64,000 bases of DNA from Bordetella ansorpii (lineage in GTDB: Bacteria > Pseudomonadota > Gammaproteobacteria > Burkholderiales > Burkholderiaceae_B): the NCBI RefSeq assembly GCF_900078315.1, contig NZ_FKBS01000014.1, positions 494,802-558,801 of the forward strand. Direction: 5' to 3'. Under the pieces are notes generated by a model. The model had not been told where the DNA came from, did no database searches, and worked only from the letters and a program-made list of their open reading frames with translations. The position numbers and the translations under genes are program-made. Below are positions 34,234-41,142 of this stretch, piece by piece (position 1 is the stretch's first letter; the number at the start of each line of letters is the position of its first letter).

Positions 34234-34596
34234 GTGCAAAGTAAATTGATCGATCATCCCGCCTGCATGACGCAGGTACGCCATATCTACGAAGAGATGG
34301 TGCAAGACAGGTTCGAAAGCCTGGTTGCGCAAGGGCTTGCGGGTCCGAGTTCCGCATCGGAGTATCGGGCCGCTCTGGCCGAATGCCTTGCGGGGCAGAA
34401 GATGGCAACGATTTCCGATGCCGACTTGGCAGAGGGCTTCGTTTTCGTTATCCCGGGAAATTCTCAAGATAAGCTATCCATCGAGGTGCCGATTTTTTCG
34501 CATCACGGCTGCTCGGATGCTTTCGCGGTATTCCGCTTGAGGTCAGATGAGTCTGCTCGTGTGCCCGTCTATCTGTACGACATACTGGTGCCCTGA
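34234..34596 (+). CDS. Candidate cognate immunity protein of the Rhs toxin
   Basis: A 120-residue soluble protein that begins 10 bp after the Rhs stop. The GTG start is preceded by TAGGAG at 7-8 bp; no ATG gives as good a fit. Its place directly behind the toxin tip, small size and low GC like the Rhs tail point to the immunity gene that neutralises the Rhs C-terminal domain. I do not recognise the family (features: I-F-S-H-H-G-C-S-D-A-F and a C-terminal Y-L-Y-D-I-L-V-P). The next gene follows 6 bp later and could instead be the cognate one. Confidence 0.6.
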   Translation: MQSKLIDHPACMTQVRHIYEEMVQDRFESLVAQGLAGPSSASEYRAALAECLAGQKMATISDADLAEGFVFVIPGNSQDKLSIEVPIFSHHGCSDAFAVFRLRSDESARVPVYLYDILVP

Positions 34597-34602
34597 TTTC
34601 GG

Positions 34603-34983
34603 ATGACCTGGATGGATGCTTCTGTCGAGTTTGAGGTGTATGCGTTGATCTCCTGCTACGTGCGGGCCTTGAACGACGAGGATCGGATCATGCTGCAAGC
34701 GCGGTTCGGTGTTGGTGAGCCCATCGTTCAAGAGATCACCGAATCATTGGACGGTTATTTTGGACGTAGGCCAGACATCGGGCTGGCGCCGTCCGATGTG
34801 GCGTTTTCCGGCAAACGAGGCTCCCAGCCCTTCATCGATCTGTACGAGACGAACGAACCCGGTTTCTGGGGAGCCGACTGCGTGATCTGGGTCGACGGTA
34901 AGCCGCAAGAGCCGACCCTGCATGTCGAACTGAGCAAGCCCGACGGCGAGCTTCGGCTACGGCACAAGTACATCGGCTCATAA
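34603..34983 (+). CDS. Small acidic protein of the immunity array
   Basis: A 126-residue protein of unknown function following the Rhs immunity candidate after 6 bp. It has an N-terminal helical part and a beta-rich C-terminal part with W-G-A-D-C-V-I-W-V-D-G-K and L-R-L-R-H-K-Y-I-G-S. The pattern resembles small immunity-like proteins often found beside toxins, but no named family can be given. There is no signal peptide, so it would act in the cytoplasm. A second immunity gene, or a partner of the first, is the likely role. Confidence 0.55.
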   Translation: MTWMDASVEFEVYALISCYVRALNDEDRIMLQARFGVGEPIVQEITESLDGYFGRRPDIGLAPSDVAFSGKRGSQPFIDLYETNEPGFWGADCVIWVDGKPQEPTLHVELSKPDGELRLRHKYIGS

Positions 34984-35052
34984 GCCGATTCGGAGCGGGC
35001 GGAGGCATCTCCGACCCGTGCCATGGTTCAAAGAAAAAGATACGGAGTGGAG

Positions 35053-35400
35053 ATGGTGCAGCTGGAGATTGGCAAGTTCTATCCCATCGAGGAATTGATT
35101 TCCTTGGTACGGGCGGGCGCCGACCGAGAGGTCGTGTACTCGATCTACGCGCATTCCGGCGCCGAGTCGGCCTATGGTGGCATGCTGCTGTTCGTCGGCC
35201 ACACCGGCGACGTCGAGGATGACGGCGAGATTCCTCCCGAGATCGTCACGCGGGCCGGCCTTACGTATTTCTACAACGCGGATCAGTTTCAGGATGTCGT
35301 CGACCTGGCGTACAACCAGAAGCCGGACGCCTCCATGCAGGAAGTCATCAATTGTTTGAATCACTACGCCGAGAAGGACGACTTCTTGGACCTGGTATGA
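35053..35400 (+). CDS. Small acidic protein of the immunity array
   Basis: A 115-residue acidic protein. The ATG at 35053 has GGAGTGGA just upstream; an in-frame ATG at 35023 is possible but has weaker support. Features are L-L-F-V-G-H-T-G-D-V-E-D-D-G-E-I and a helical C-terminus ending K-D-D-F-L-D-L-V. Many Asp and Glu residues and cytoplasmic character suit an immunity protein for a basic nuclease. The family is not recognised with certainty. Confidence 0.55.
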   Translation: MVQLEIGKFYPIEELISLVRAGADREVVYSIYAHSGAESAYGGMLLFVGHTGDVEDDGEIPPEIVTRAGLTYFYNADQFQDVVDLAYNQKPDASMQEVINCLNHYAEKDDFLDLV

Positions 35401-35437
35401 GCAGCCAGTACGCCGTGACCATCATTGGAATGCGTCG

Positions 35438-35752
35438 ATGAGCGCGCGTGACGAATTCCGCAAGGCGTTGATCCTGCTCGATCACGGCAAGCTGGGTTGC
35501 GGCGAGGATGTGTTGAAGAAGGCCATCGAGATGGCCAAGCAGGAAAGCGACCCGGTGTCGCTGGTGCAGGCGTTGGTGTGCCTGGGCGATCTGTTCTGCG
35601 AGACGGGATGCCCTGCAAAGGCGCGGCCGCTGCTGGCCGAGGCCCTGGACGAACAGCAATCCTGCGAAGCGCAGTACGACGACCTGCTGGCCGAGGAGTT
35701 CGGTCGGGCCAGGCAATTGTGTGGGGAACAGGGGTGGGCAGTCAGTCGCTGA
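35438..35752 (+). CDS. Small TPR-like helical protein
   Basis: A 104-residue all-helical protein with two to three TPR-like units (for example A-L-V-C-L-G-D-L-F-C-E-T-G-C-P-A-K-A-R-P-L-L). It starts 37 bp after the preceding gene. TPR-type proteins occur among toxin-neutralising genes, but a role cannot be shown from the sequence. GC is higher than that of the genes just before it. Confidence 0.5.
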   Translation: MSARDEFRKALILLDHGKLGCGEDVLKKAIEMAKQESDPVSLVQALVCLGDLFCETGCPAKARPLLAEALDEQQSCEAQYDDLLAEEFGRARQLCGEQGWAVSR

Positions 35753-35770
35753 CGATGCCCTGGAGACAGC

Positions 35771-36349
35771 ATGAAGGAACTGGTGCTGGATGAAGATTGC
35801 CACGACGCCTCGCAGCCTCGGATCGGTGGCGGGGCGTTGTTGGGTGGCGTGGCTGCCTGGCCCGTCACTGCCTCGGGGCAGGCGTTGCATCTCATTGCTT
35901 CCTTTCCCGCGGAATTCCTTGGGTTGCAGGACTTCGACGGCTATGTGTCCGTCTTTTCGGTGTACTCGAAAGAAGACTATTTTCTGGACTGCATTACTTA
36001 TCACGGAGATGCCCAGGAGATGGAGACGCTCTTGCACGAAAAGACGACTCAGGTCCTCTTCCATGCAAGAGGGAAAGAGGTCTTCGGCACGGAAATGATC
36101 CCTTGCAAAAGGGTGCGGATTCGGAACGACGTGCCACTCCCATTCCAGGGCAGCGGCTTCGGAGACCCGGCGGGACTTCTGCAGAATGAAACGCTGGGGC
36201 TGGCGCACGGGATGCGATTCGCCCTGCAGTTGTACGGTGGTGATTTTCCTGGCGGGTACAGGGATATCTTCGGGTTGACCGATGCGGTGGGGTACTTGTA
36301 TCTCGATGGCGAAAGGCGCGAAGGGATGTTCTTCGTACAGGTGTCTTGA
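35771..36349 (+). CDS. DUF1963/YwqG-like protein of the immunity array
   Basis: A 192-residue protein whose N-terminal G-G-G-A-L-L-G-G-V-A-A-W-P and following L-H-L-I-A-S-F-P resemble the YwqG (DUF1963) fold. That fold occurs among immunity proteins of contact-dependent toxins. The C-terminal G-Y-L-Y-L-D-G-E and M-F-F-V-Q-V fit the same fold. It starts 18 bp after the TPR-like gene. The assignment is by eye. Confidence 0.55.
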   Translation: MKELVLDEDCHDASQPRIGGGALLGGVAAWPVTASGQALHLIASFPAEFLGLQDFDGYVSVFSVYSKEDYFLDCITYHGDAQEMETLLHEKTTQVLFHARGKEVFGTEMIPCKRVRIRNDVPLPFQGSGFGDPAGLLQNETLGLAHGMRFALQLYGGDFPGGYRDIFGLTDAVGYLYLDGERREGMFFVQVS

Positions 36350-36407
36350 ACTCAGGAATATCGATGCCGCACGGCGCTTTCGCTGAATCGAGTCGAAGGA
36401 GCAAGGC

Positions 36408-36836
36408 GTGAATCCAATCGACAGGGTCAGGTCTTTTGTCGACGCAATGTTGATGTGGGAGTCCACGTTTCACTCGCAGAAGCGGGATGCTGCCTACAAG
36501 GCAGACCCCGTCTTTCGCCAGCACATGAACGCGTCAGCACGCGTGGAGCTCCAGGCGATATACGACACGCATTTGACGAAAGCCGCAGGCAATCGGTTGG
36601 GAGCATCGCGATTGGACATCCTGATGACGGGGCGTCCTGCGGAGTATGCGCAGCGAGTGCTGGCGGAGGATACGCAGTCGTCTGGTGGCGCGGCGTATGT
36701 TATGGCCGAAACCGAGAAAGGGCTCAAGACGAAGTACCGGTATGAAGTCGCTGTAGAGGATGGCCAGACGAAGATCCGCGACGTCTGCACGTGGCATAGT
36801 GCAAGCGGCAAATGGGTGCCGCGTGAAGGGGTCTAG
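36408..36836 (+). CDS. NTF2-like candidate immunity protein
   Basis: A 142-residue protein with N-terminal helices and a beta-rich C-terminus (K-Y-R-Y-E-V-A-V-E-D-G-Q-T-K-I-R-D-V-C) that together look like the NTF2 fold often used by immunity proteins. The fold call is by pattern only. The following gene starts 1 bp after the stop. Confidence 0.5.
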   Translation: MNPIDRVRSFVDAMLMWESTFHSQKRDAAYKADPVFRQHMNASARVELQAIYDTHLTKAAGNRLGASRLDILMTGRPAEYAQRVLAEDTQSSGGAAYVMAETEKGLKTKYRYEVAVEDGQTKIRDVCTWHSASGKWVPREGV

Positions 36837-36837
36837 T

Positions 36838-37272
36838 GTGATCGAGCGGTTGATTCAGGCCATGTCCGTGGCATGGCACGCCAATCCTGCGGCATCATTG
36901 GACGTCCTGGATGAAATCTGGCGGGTGACAGGGCTGTTCCTGCCAGCCGACTATCGAGCATTCATGGCTTGGGCCGATGGTGGCGAGGGCAGATTTGCCG
37001 ACGTCTATCTTTCGTTCTGGTCCGCATCGGACATTCTGGATTTGAATCGGGACTATCAGATAGCCCGCTATCTCGGCGCGCAGGTTCTGGCCATTGGCTC
37101 GGATGGCGGGCCCATCTGTTTTCTGCTGGATTACCGCCTCTCTGAGACGCCGATGTTTTGCAGTGTCAACTTCGGTGATCTCGATCCTGCCGATATCAGG
37201 ATCATCGCTCCGTCGTTCGGCGCGGCGCTGGCAAGGGCGTTGGCCGGCGGGACCGATCCGGATCGCTTGTAG
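36838..37272 (+). CDS. SMI1/KNR4 (SUKH) family candidate immunity protein
   Basis: A 144-residue SUKH-type protein with the family signature L-P-A-D-Y-R-A-F-M-A-W-A-D-G-G-E-G (near residue 38) and I-G-S-D-G-G-P-I-C-F-L-L-D. SUKH proteins are the commonest immunity superfamily against nuclease toxins. The GTG start has GAAGGGG about 7 bp upstream and follows the previous stop at once; an alternative GTG lies 15 bp further upstream. Confidence 0.75.
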   Translation: MIERLIQAMSVAWHANPAASLDVLDEIWRVTGLFLPADYRAFMAWADGGEGRFADVYLSFWSASDILDLNRDYQIARYLGAQVLAIGSDGGPICFLLDYRLSETPMFCSVNFGDLDPADIRIIAPSFGAALARALAGGTDPDRL

Positions 37273-37312
37273 CGTCCCAGATGACGTCTGTGAGATACCT
37301 CAAAGGAAAGCC

Positions 37313-37717
37313 ATGTTGGACAGGAAGACTCTCGCCTCGCGCTTCACGCTGAACAGCGCCGCACAGCTCCAGGACATCGCCGACATCCAGTCGAGAATCT
37401 CGTTCGTCCTGCCACGAGCCTATATGGACTTCCTGTCGATCTGCAATGGCCTGAGGGCTTCGGGTGGATTGGCCTTGCATGAGATCGGGGCGCTGCTTGG
37501 AAGGAACGAAGACTACGACGTGCCGGTTCTCCTGCCGGACCACTTCATGATCGGTGACGACAGCGGCGGCCAGGCCATCCTGATCGACCGCGCAGGACGC
37601 CTCTTCGAGGTCGGCATGGGCGTGATGAGCCCCGATGGCCTGGAGCTGTCTGCCGACTCGTTGGAGGACCTGCTGATCGACAAGCAGGGGCTGACCTTGA
37701 GCGAACGATCGGACTGA
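37313..37717 (+). CDS. SMI1/KNR4 (SUKH) family candidate immunity protein
   Basis: A 134-residue SUKH-type protein: V-L-P-R-A-Y-M-D-F-L-S-I-C-N-G-L near residue 31 and I-G-D-D-S-G-G-Q-A-I-L-I-D near residue 80 are the two family marks. CAAAGGAAAG supplies a ribosome-binding site ahead of the ATG. It shares little with the adjacent SUKH genes apart from these motifs, so they are not recent duplicates. Confidence 0.72.
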   Translation: MLDRKTLASRFTLNSAAQLQDIADIQSRISFVLPRAYMDFLSICNGLRASGGLALHEIGALLGRNEDYDVPVLLPDHFMIGDDSGGQAILIDRAGRLFEVGMGVMSPDGLELSADSLEDLLIDKQGLTLSERSD

Positions 37718-37745
37718 CCTCGGGAACTATCCAGGAGCTTTTCAT

Positions 37746-38198
37746 ATGCTTTCGCTTATCGAGCAGCTGATTCAACGCAACCTCGCGGAAGGATCGGACA
37801 TCGCGGTGTCGGCGGGCGTCTCGCAGGACATGATCCAACAGGCCGAGTCCATGCTGGGCGTGCGTTTCCCCGTGTCTTACCGGGCTTTCCTGGCCACGTA
37901 TGGCGCGATCGAAATCGATTGCCAGTCGTTTGCGGGCTTGACGACCGAGGGCAAGGTCGGAGACGACGGCGATGTGGTGTCGTTCACCCGATACGCCAGG
38001 GAGGACTATCGCCTGCCTGACCCGTACGTGGCGCTCGATTTCCAGGACGGCGATTTCTGGCTTTGCCTGGACACCAGCCAGGTGGACCAGCAGGGCGAGT
38101 CGCCGGTCGTGCTGGTCAGCCCTGTCGATGGGAAGCGCAGTGGTCCCGCCGTGGCGGAAAGCTGGGCCAGCTTTCTGGCCTCGTACTTGGCCGCCTGA
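37746..38198 (+). CDS. SMI1/KNR4 (SUKH) family candidate immunity protein
   Basis: A 150-residue SUKH-type protein with A-E-S-M-L-G-V-R-F-P-V-S-Y-R-A-F-L-A-T-Y-G-A near residue 33 and a W-L-C-L-D-T-S strand near residue 102, both typical. The ATG has AGGAG 9 bp upstream. It ends 19 bp before the next gene in the same direction. Immunity function is inferred from family and neighbourhood. Confidence 0.78.
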   Translation: MLSLIEQLIQRNLAEGSDIAVSAGVSQDMIQQAESMLGVRFPVSYRAFLATYGAIEIDCQSFAGLTTEGKVGDDGDVVSFTRYAREDYRLPDPYVALDFQDGDFWLCLDTSQVDQQGESPVVLVSPVDGKRSGPAVAESWASFLASYLAA

Positions 38199-38217
38199 TG
38201 GCCTGGAGCGCCGAGAG

Positions 38218-38679
38218 ATGACCGATGCGGAGTTCATGGCTTGGAAGCATGCCTTGATGGCGCTTGACCGCTACGAGGATGCCGACGATGTCAAAGTGTT
38301 CATCGAGATGGTGCGCGGGGTGCGTGAGCGTCTTGATGCGCGTGTGATCGATGTGCTGTTGAGCACCTTCACGGACCAGGACGACTACGGGGTTCAGCAG
38401 GCAGTGGAGTTCGTGCTGGACAGCGCGGATCCCGCACTGTTCGCCGATCGGCTGGCCGCCGGTTTTCCCGATCTCCAACGCCGGGAAGGGGCAATGGAGT
38501 GGTCTTTGCTGCTGCCGGGCCGCATCATCAATTCACGCGACCAGGTACGGATTTGGGCCCTGGTGGATGGGGCGGATCGTCAGGAAGGCAGTTTGGGCCG
38601 ATATTTGCGCAGCGAGGGGTTCCTGGACGAGTATCCCGAGTTGCGTCCGTATCTGGACTCGTACCCGGAGCACCGCTGA
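38218..38679 (+). CDS. Helical candidate immunity protein (Imm30-like?)
   Basis: A 153-residue protein, mainly helical, with paired-helix units (V-I-D-V-L-L-S-T-F, A-V-E-F-V-L-D-S, W-S-L-L-L-P-G-R-I-I-N-S). The arrangement recalls HEAT-like or Imm30-type immunity proteins, though I cannot be certain by eye. Its stop overlaps the start of the next gene by 1 bp (TGATG), which supports co-translation. Confidence 0.5.
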   Translation: MTDAEFMAWKHALMALDRYEDADDVKVFIEMVRGVRERLDARVIDVLLSTFTDQDDYGVQQAVEFVLDSADPALFADRLAAGFPDLQRREGAMEWSLLLPGRIINSRDQVRIWALVDGADRQEGSLGRYLRSEGFLDEYPELRPYLDSYPEHR

Positions 38680-39152
38680 TGACCCCCATGCTTTCCCCGC
38701 AAGTCACGCGCCATCTCGCCACGCAGCCCGGCGATATCCACCGGACCCACAGACACGAGGCCGAGGCGGCGCTGCACAGGCTCGGCGTGGGCCTGGACAC
38801 GCCGTTCGCCCACTTCTACCTGGCCTACCAGGGCGGCTTCATCTCCCCGCGTCCCGTCGATGAACTCATGGACATCGCAGGCCCGTACGACCCGACGATC
38901 CTGTCCTGTCTGGACTACGTGCGTGACCGCTACGGACTGCCCGCGCAGTATCTGCCGCTGACGTCGGACCAGAGCGAAGGCATGTATCTCTACAACGCGG
39001 CCGATGGGGCGGTGTACGACATGGATTTCCATAACCTTTCCGATCTGCTGGCGGGCCGCCTGATGCCTCGCTGGCCCGGCTTCGACGAATTCCTCATCTG
39101 GTATTTCGAGCTCGGCGAGTCGCCGTCAGGGCCGGGCATGGGTTCGGTGTAA
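38679..39152 (+). CDS. SMI1/KNR4 (SUKH)-like candidate immunity protein
   Basis: A 157-residue protein with a SUKH-like core: T-P-F-A-H-F-Y-L-A-Y-Q-G-G-F near residue 43 and M-Y-L-Y-N-A-A-D-G-A-V-Y-D near residue 103. Its start overlaps the stop of the previous gene (TGATG). It is about the usual size for the superfamily. The cognate toxin is unknown. Confidence 0.68.
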   Translation: MTPMLSPQVTRHLATQPGDIHRTHRHEAEAALHRLGVGLDTPFAHFYLAYQGGFISPRPVDELMDIAGPYDPTILSCLDYVRDRYGLPAQYLPLTSDQSEGMYLYNAADGAVYDMDFHNLSDLLAGRLMPRWPGFDEFLIWYFELGESPSGPGMGSV

Positions 39153-39189
39153 GGTCAGACATACCGCAACCTTGCCTGGAGCACTATCC

Positions 39190-39608
39190 ATGATTCAGCA
39201 TGTTGCCCCAAGCACCGGCAAGAAAATCGGATTGGGTGTCGTCTTCCTGTGGTTTTTCATCGGCGGCATTGCGCATTTCGCCGCCACCGATATCGAGATG
39301 CGGATCGTGCCGCCCTGGGTGCCGTGGCCGCGCGAAGTCGTCCTGCTGACCGGCGTTTTCGAACTGCTCGGGGCGGTGGGCGTGCTGTGGCGGCATCCCG
39401 GCGCGCCGCCGGGTGGGGGCTGATCGCGCTGACGATCGCCGTGACGCCGGCCAACGTCTTCATGCTCCAGCACGCTGCCGACTTTCCCGATGTGCCTTAC
39501 TGGGCGCTGATCGCCCGCCTGCCGCTTCAGGTGGCCTTGCTCGCGCTGATTGCGTGGTGCACGAGGCCGAACTTCGCTCCTCGCGGAGGTTGTGACGCGA
39601 AGGCATAA
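39190..39608 (+). pseudogene. Frameshifted DoxX-like membrane protein gene
   Basis: The frame from ATG 39190 reads a DoxX-like N-terminus (I-G-L-G-V-V-F-L-W-F-F-I-G-G-I-A-H-F, then V-L-L-T-G-V-F-E-L-L-G-A-V-G-V-L-W-R) and stops at 39423. The matching C-terminal half (G-W-G-L-I-A-L-T-I-A-V-T-P-A-N-V-F-M and L-P-L-Q-V-A-L-L-A-L-I-A-W) continues in another frame to 39608. The join falls in the GC-rich run around 39400-39420 and fits the loss of one base. An intact form would be about 139 residues with four membrane helices. A sequencing error is possible. Confidence 0.72.
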
Positions 39609-39698
39609 GCCGCCGTGGAATACGGCGTAAACGGTGATATGGACGAGCAGCCACAGGGTGGCGGCCTCCTGACAACCCGCCAACCCTGACGCATCCGC

Positions 39699-39718
39699 GC
39701 ACGTGAGCGTGCCTTTTT
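39699..39718 (+). terminator. Small rho-independent terminator
   Basis: GCACG (39699-39703) and CGTGC (39708-39712) form a short stem with a 4-nt loop, followed by CTTTTT (39713-39718). It lies between the DoxX-like remnant and the next gene. The stem is short, so efficiency is uncertain. Confidence 0.45.
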
Positions 39719-39734
39719 GGTATTCTCCGCCTGC

Positions 39735-40325
39735 ATGGAACCCCGCACGACCGACATCCACCAGATTTTCAGCGACCTGCGCAGCATGCCCGACGTGGCA
39801 GAGCAGACGCTGCCCGAGCCATCCGCCGAGGCCTTGGCCTGGATGCCTTACCACCCGGACCTGAATCTGTGGCGCAAGGCGCTGCGTAACGCCGACCTGT
39901 CCATCCCCTGGGTAGCGGAAGACGTCTACTTGTTCAGCCACCCGGCATCCTTGCGGGCCGCGCAGATCGGCTACGCCGTGGATGCCGACGGCAAGCCGCT
40001 GGCGGGCTGGCAGGACGACTGGGTCGTGCTGGGCCACGCGCTGGGCGATCCCATCATCGGCCGCCTGGCGCTGGCGCACATCGAGGTGCTGTTCGCCCGG
40101 CACGGCGAAGGCAGTTGGAAGCCGCAACTGCTGGCGCTGCGCCTGGAGCACCTGGCCGCCGCGCTGCACGCCTGGGGCGACCTGTTCCTGCGCCAGCACA
40201 AGCAGGACGTCTACGACGACACGTATGCCCTGCGACCCGACTTCGTGGAGGCCCTGCGCGCGCGCATCCACGAGATTTTGCCGCCAGAGCAGGCAAACGT
40301 TTTCATGCAGATGGTCATGGACTGA
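39735..40325 (+). CDS. SMI1/KNR4-like (SUKH) candidate immunity protein
   Basis: A 196-residue cytoplasmic protein. The features W-V-A-E-D-V-Y-L-F-S, G-W-Q-D-D-W-V-V-L-G-H-A-L-G-D-P-I-I and the C-terminal F-A-R-H-G-E-G-S-W-K-P fit the larger SUKH variants, in which a strand near D-W-V-V-L-G precedes the D-P segment. It follows a terminator-like hairpin and so may have its own promoter. The assignment is by pattern. Confidence 0.55.
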   Translation: MEPRTTDIHQIFSDLRSMPDVAEQTLPEPSAEALAWMPYHPDLNLWRKALRNADLSIPWVAEDVYLFSHPASLRAAQIGYAVDADGKPLAGWQDDWVVLGHALGDPIIGRLALAHIEVLFARHGEGSWKPQLLALRLEHLAAALHAWGDLFLRQHKQDVYDDTYALRPDFVEALRARIHEILPPEQANVFMQMVMD

Positions 40326-40506
40326 GCGCATGGGCCCAGGCCCGCAAGCCGAGCCCGTCCAGCCCGTTCAAGGCCGACGGTCCCCCACCGGGACGCGCTT
40401 CGCTGTCAGATGTTATCCAGATCGGATGAATACAATGGGCCATCGAATTTCCGGCCCTGGCTGACCGCATCCTTATCCTGCGGCGCCAGGGGCAACCCCA
40501 AGACGG

Positions 40507-41127
40507 ATGATCACCATGGCCCTCGAATCGCAACCTTCCCCTCCGCCGTCCGCGCATCACCAGGCCCTGGCGCGCCATGCCTGGTCCATCATCGGCGGCA
40601 AGCCCGTCGTGCGTGCCTATCACCACGACGAGATCGAAGGCCTGTCCATCGACCTGTTGGAAATCCGTGACCAGCCCGAGGAAGGCCTGGTGTCGTACAG
40701 CACGCTGGGCCTGTTCGAAAGCGAGCTGCGCCACGACGACGGCGAGCCGATGAAGACGCGCATCGAACTGTGCGCCGACATGCCCGACGACCTTCAGCAA
40801 TGGGCCAACGTGATGGCCACGGCGGCCTTCACGCTGATGCGCAGCGGCCAGGCCGTGCGGCCCGGCAGCGTGCTGCGCGACTGTGTGGCCGAGTACTACC
40901 CGAAGAGCACCACGCCGCATCTGTACCTGTGCGTGCCGTTCTCCTGGAACGACGGCGAGTTCCCGCGCGTCGAGTTCGATGCGTACATGGTGAACTGGCT
41001 GCAGGTGTTCCCGATCTCGCAGGCCGAATTCGACTACATCGAGAAGCACGGCGGCGAGGCCTTCGAGGACGAGATGCTGGAACACAACCCCGACATCTAC
41101 GACCTGACGCGCAAGTCGCTCTGGTAA
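40507..41127 (+). CDS. SUFU-family candidate immunity protein
   Basis: A 206-residue protein of the Suppressor-of-fused (SUFU) fold, used by bacteria as an immunity domain. Marks are S-Y-S-T-L-G-L-F-E-S-E-L near residue 63, R-I-E-L-C-A-D, L-Y-L-C-V-P-F-S-W near residue 139, and F-P-I-S-Q-A-E-F-D-Y-I near residue 168. ATG 40507 or 40516 could be the start. It is the last small gene of the array. A 181-bp gap precedes it, in which I see no gene and no confident site. Confidence 0.75.
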   Translation: MITMALESQPSPPPSAHHQALARHAWSIIGGKPVVRAYHHDEIEGLSIDLLEIRDQPEEGLVSYSTLGLFESELRHDDGEPMKTRIELCADMPDDLQQWANVMATAAFTLMRSGQAVRPGSVLRDCVAEYYPKSTTPHLYLCVPFSWNDGEFPRVEFDAYMVNWLQVFPISQAEFDYIEKHGGEAFEDEMLEHNPDIYDLTRKSLW

Positions 41128-41142
41128 AACCCCGCGCGTTTC

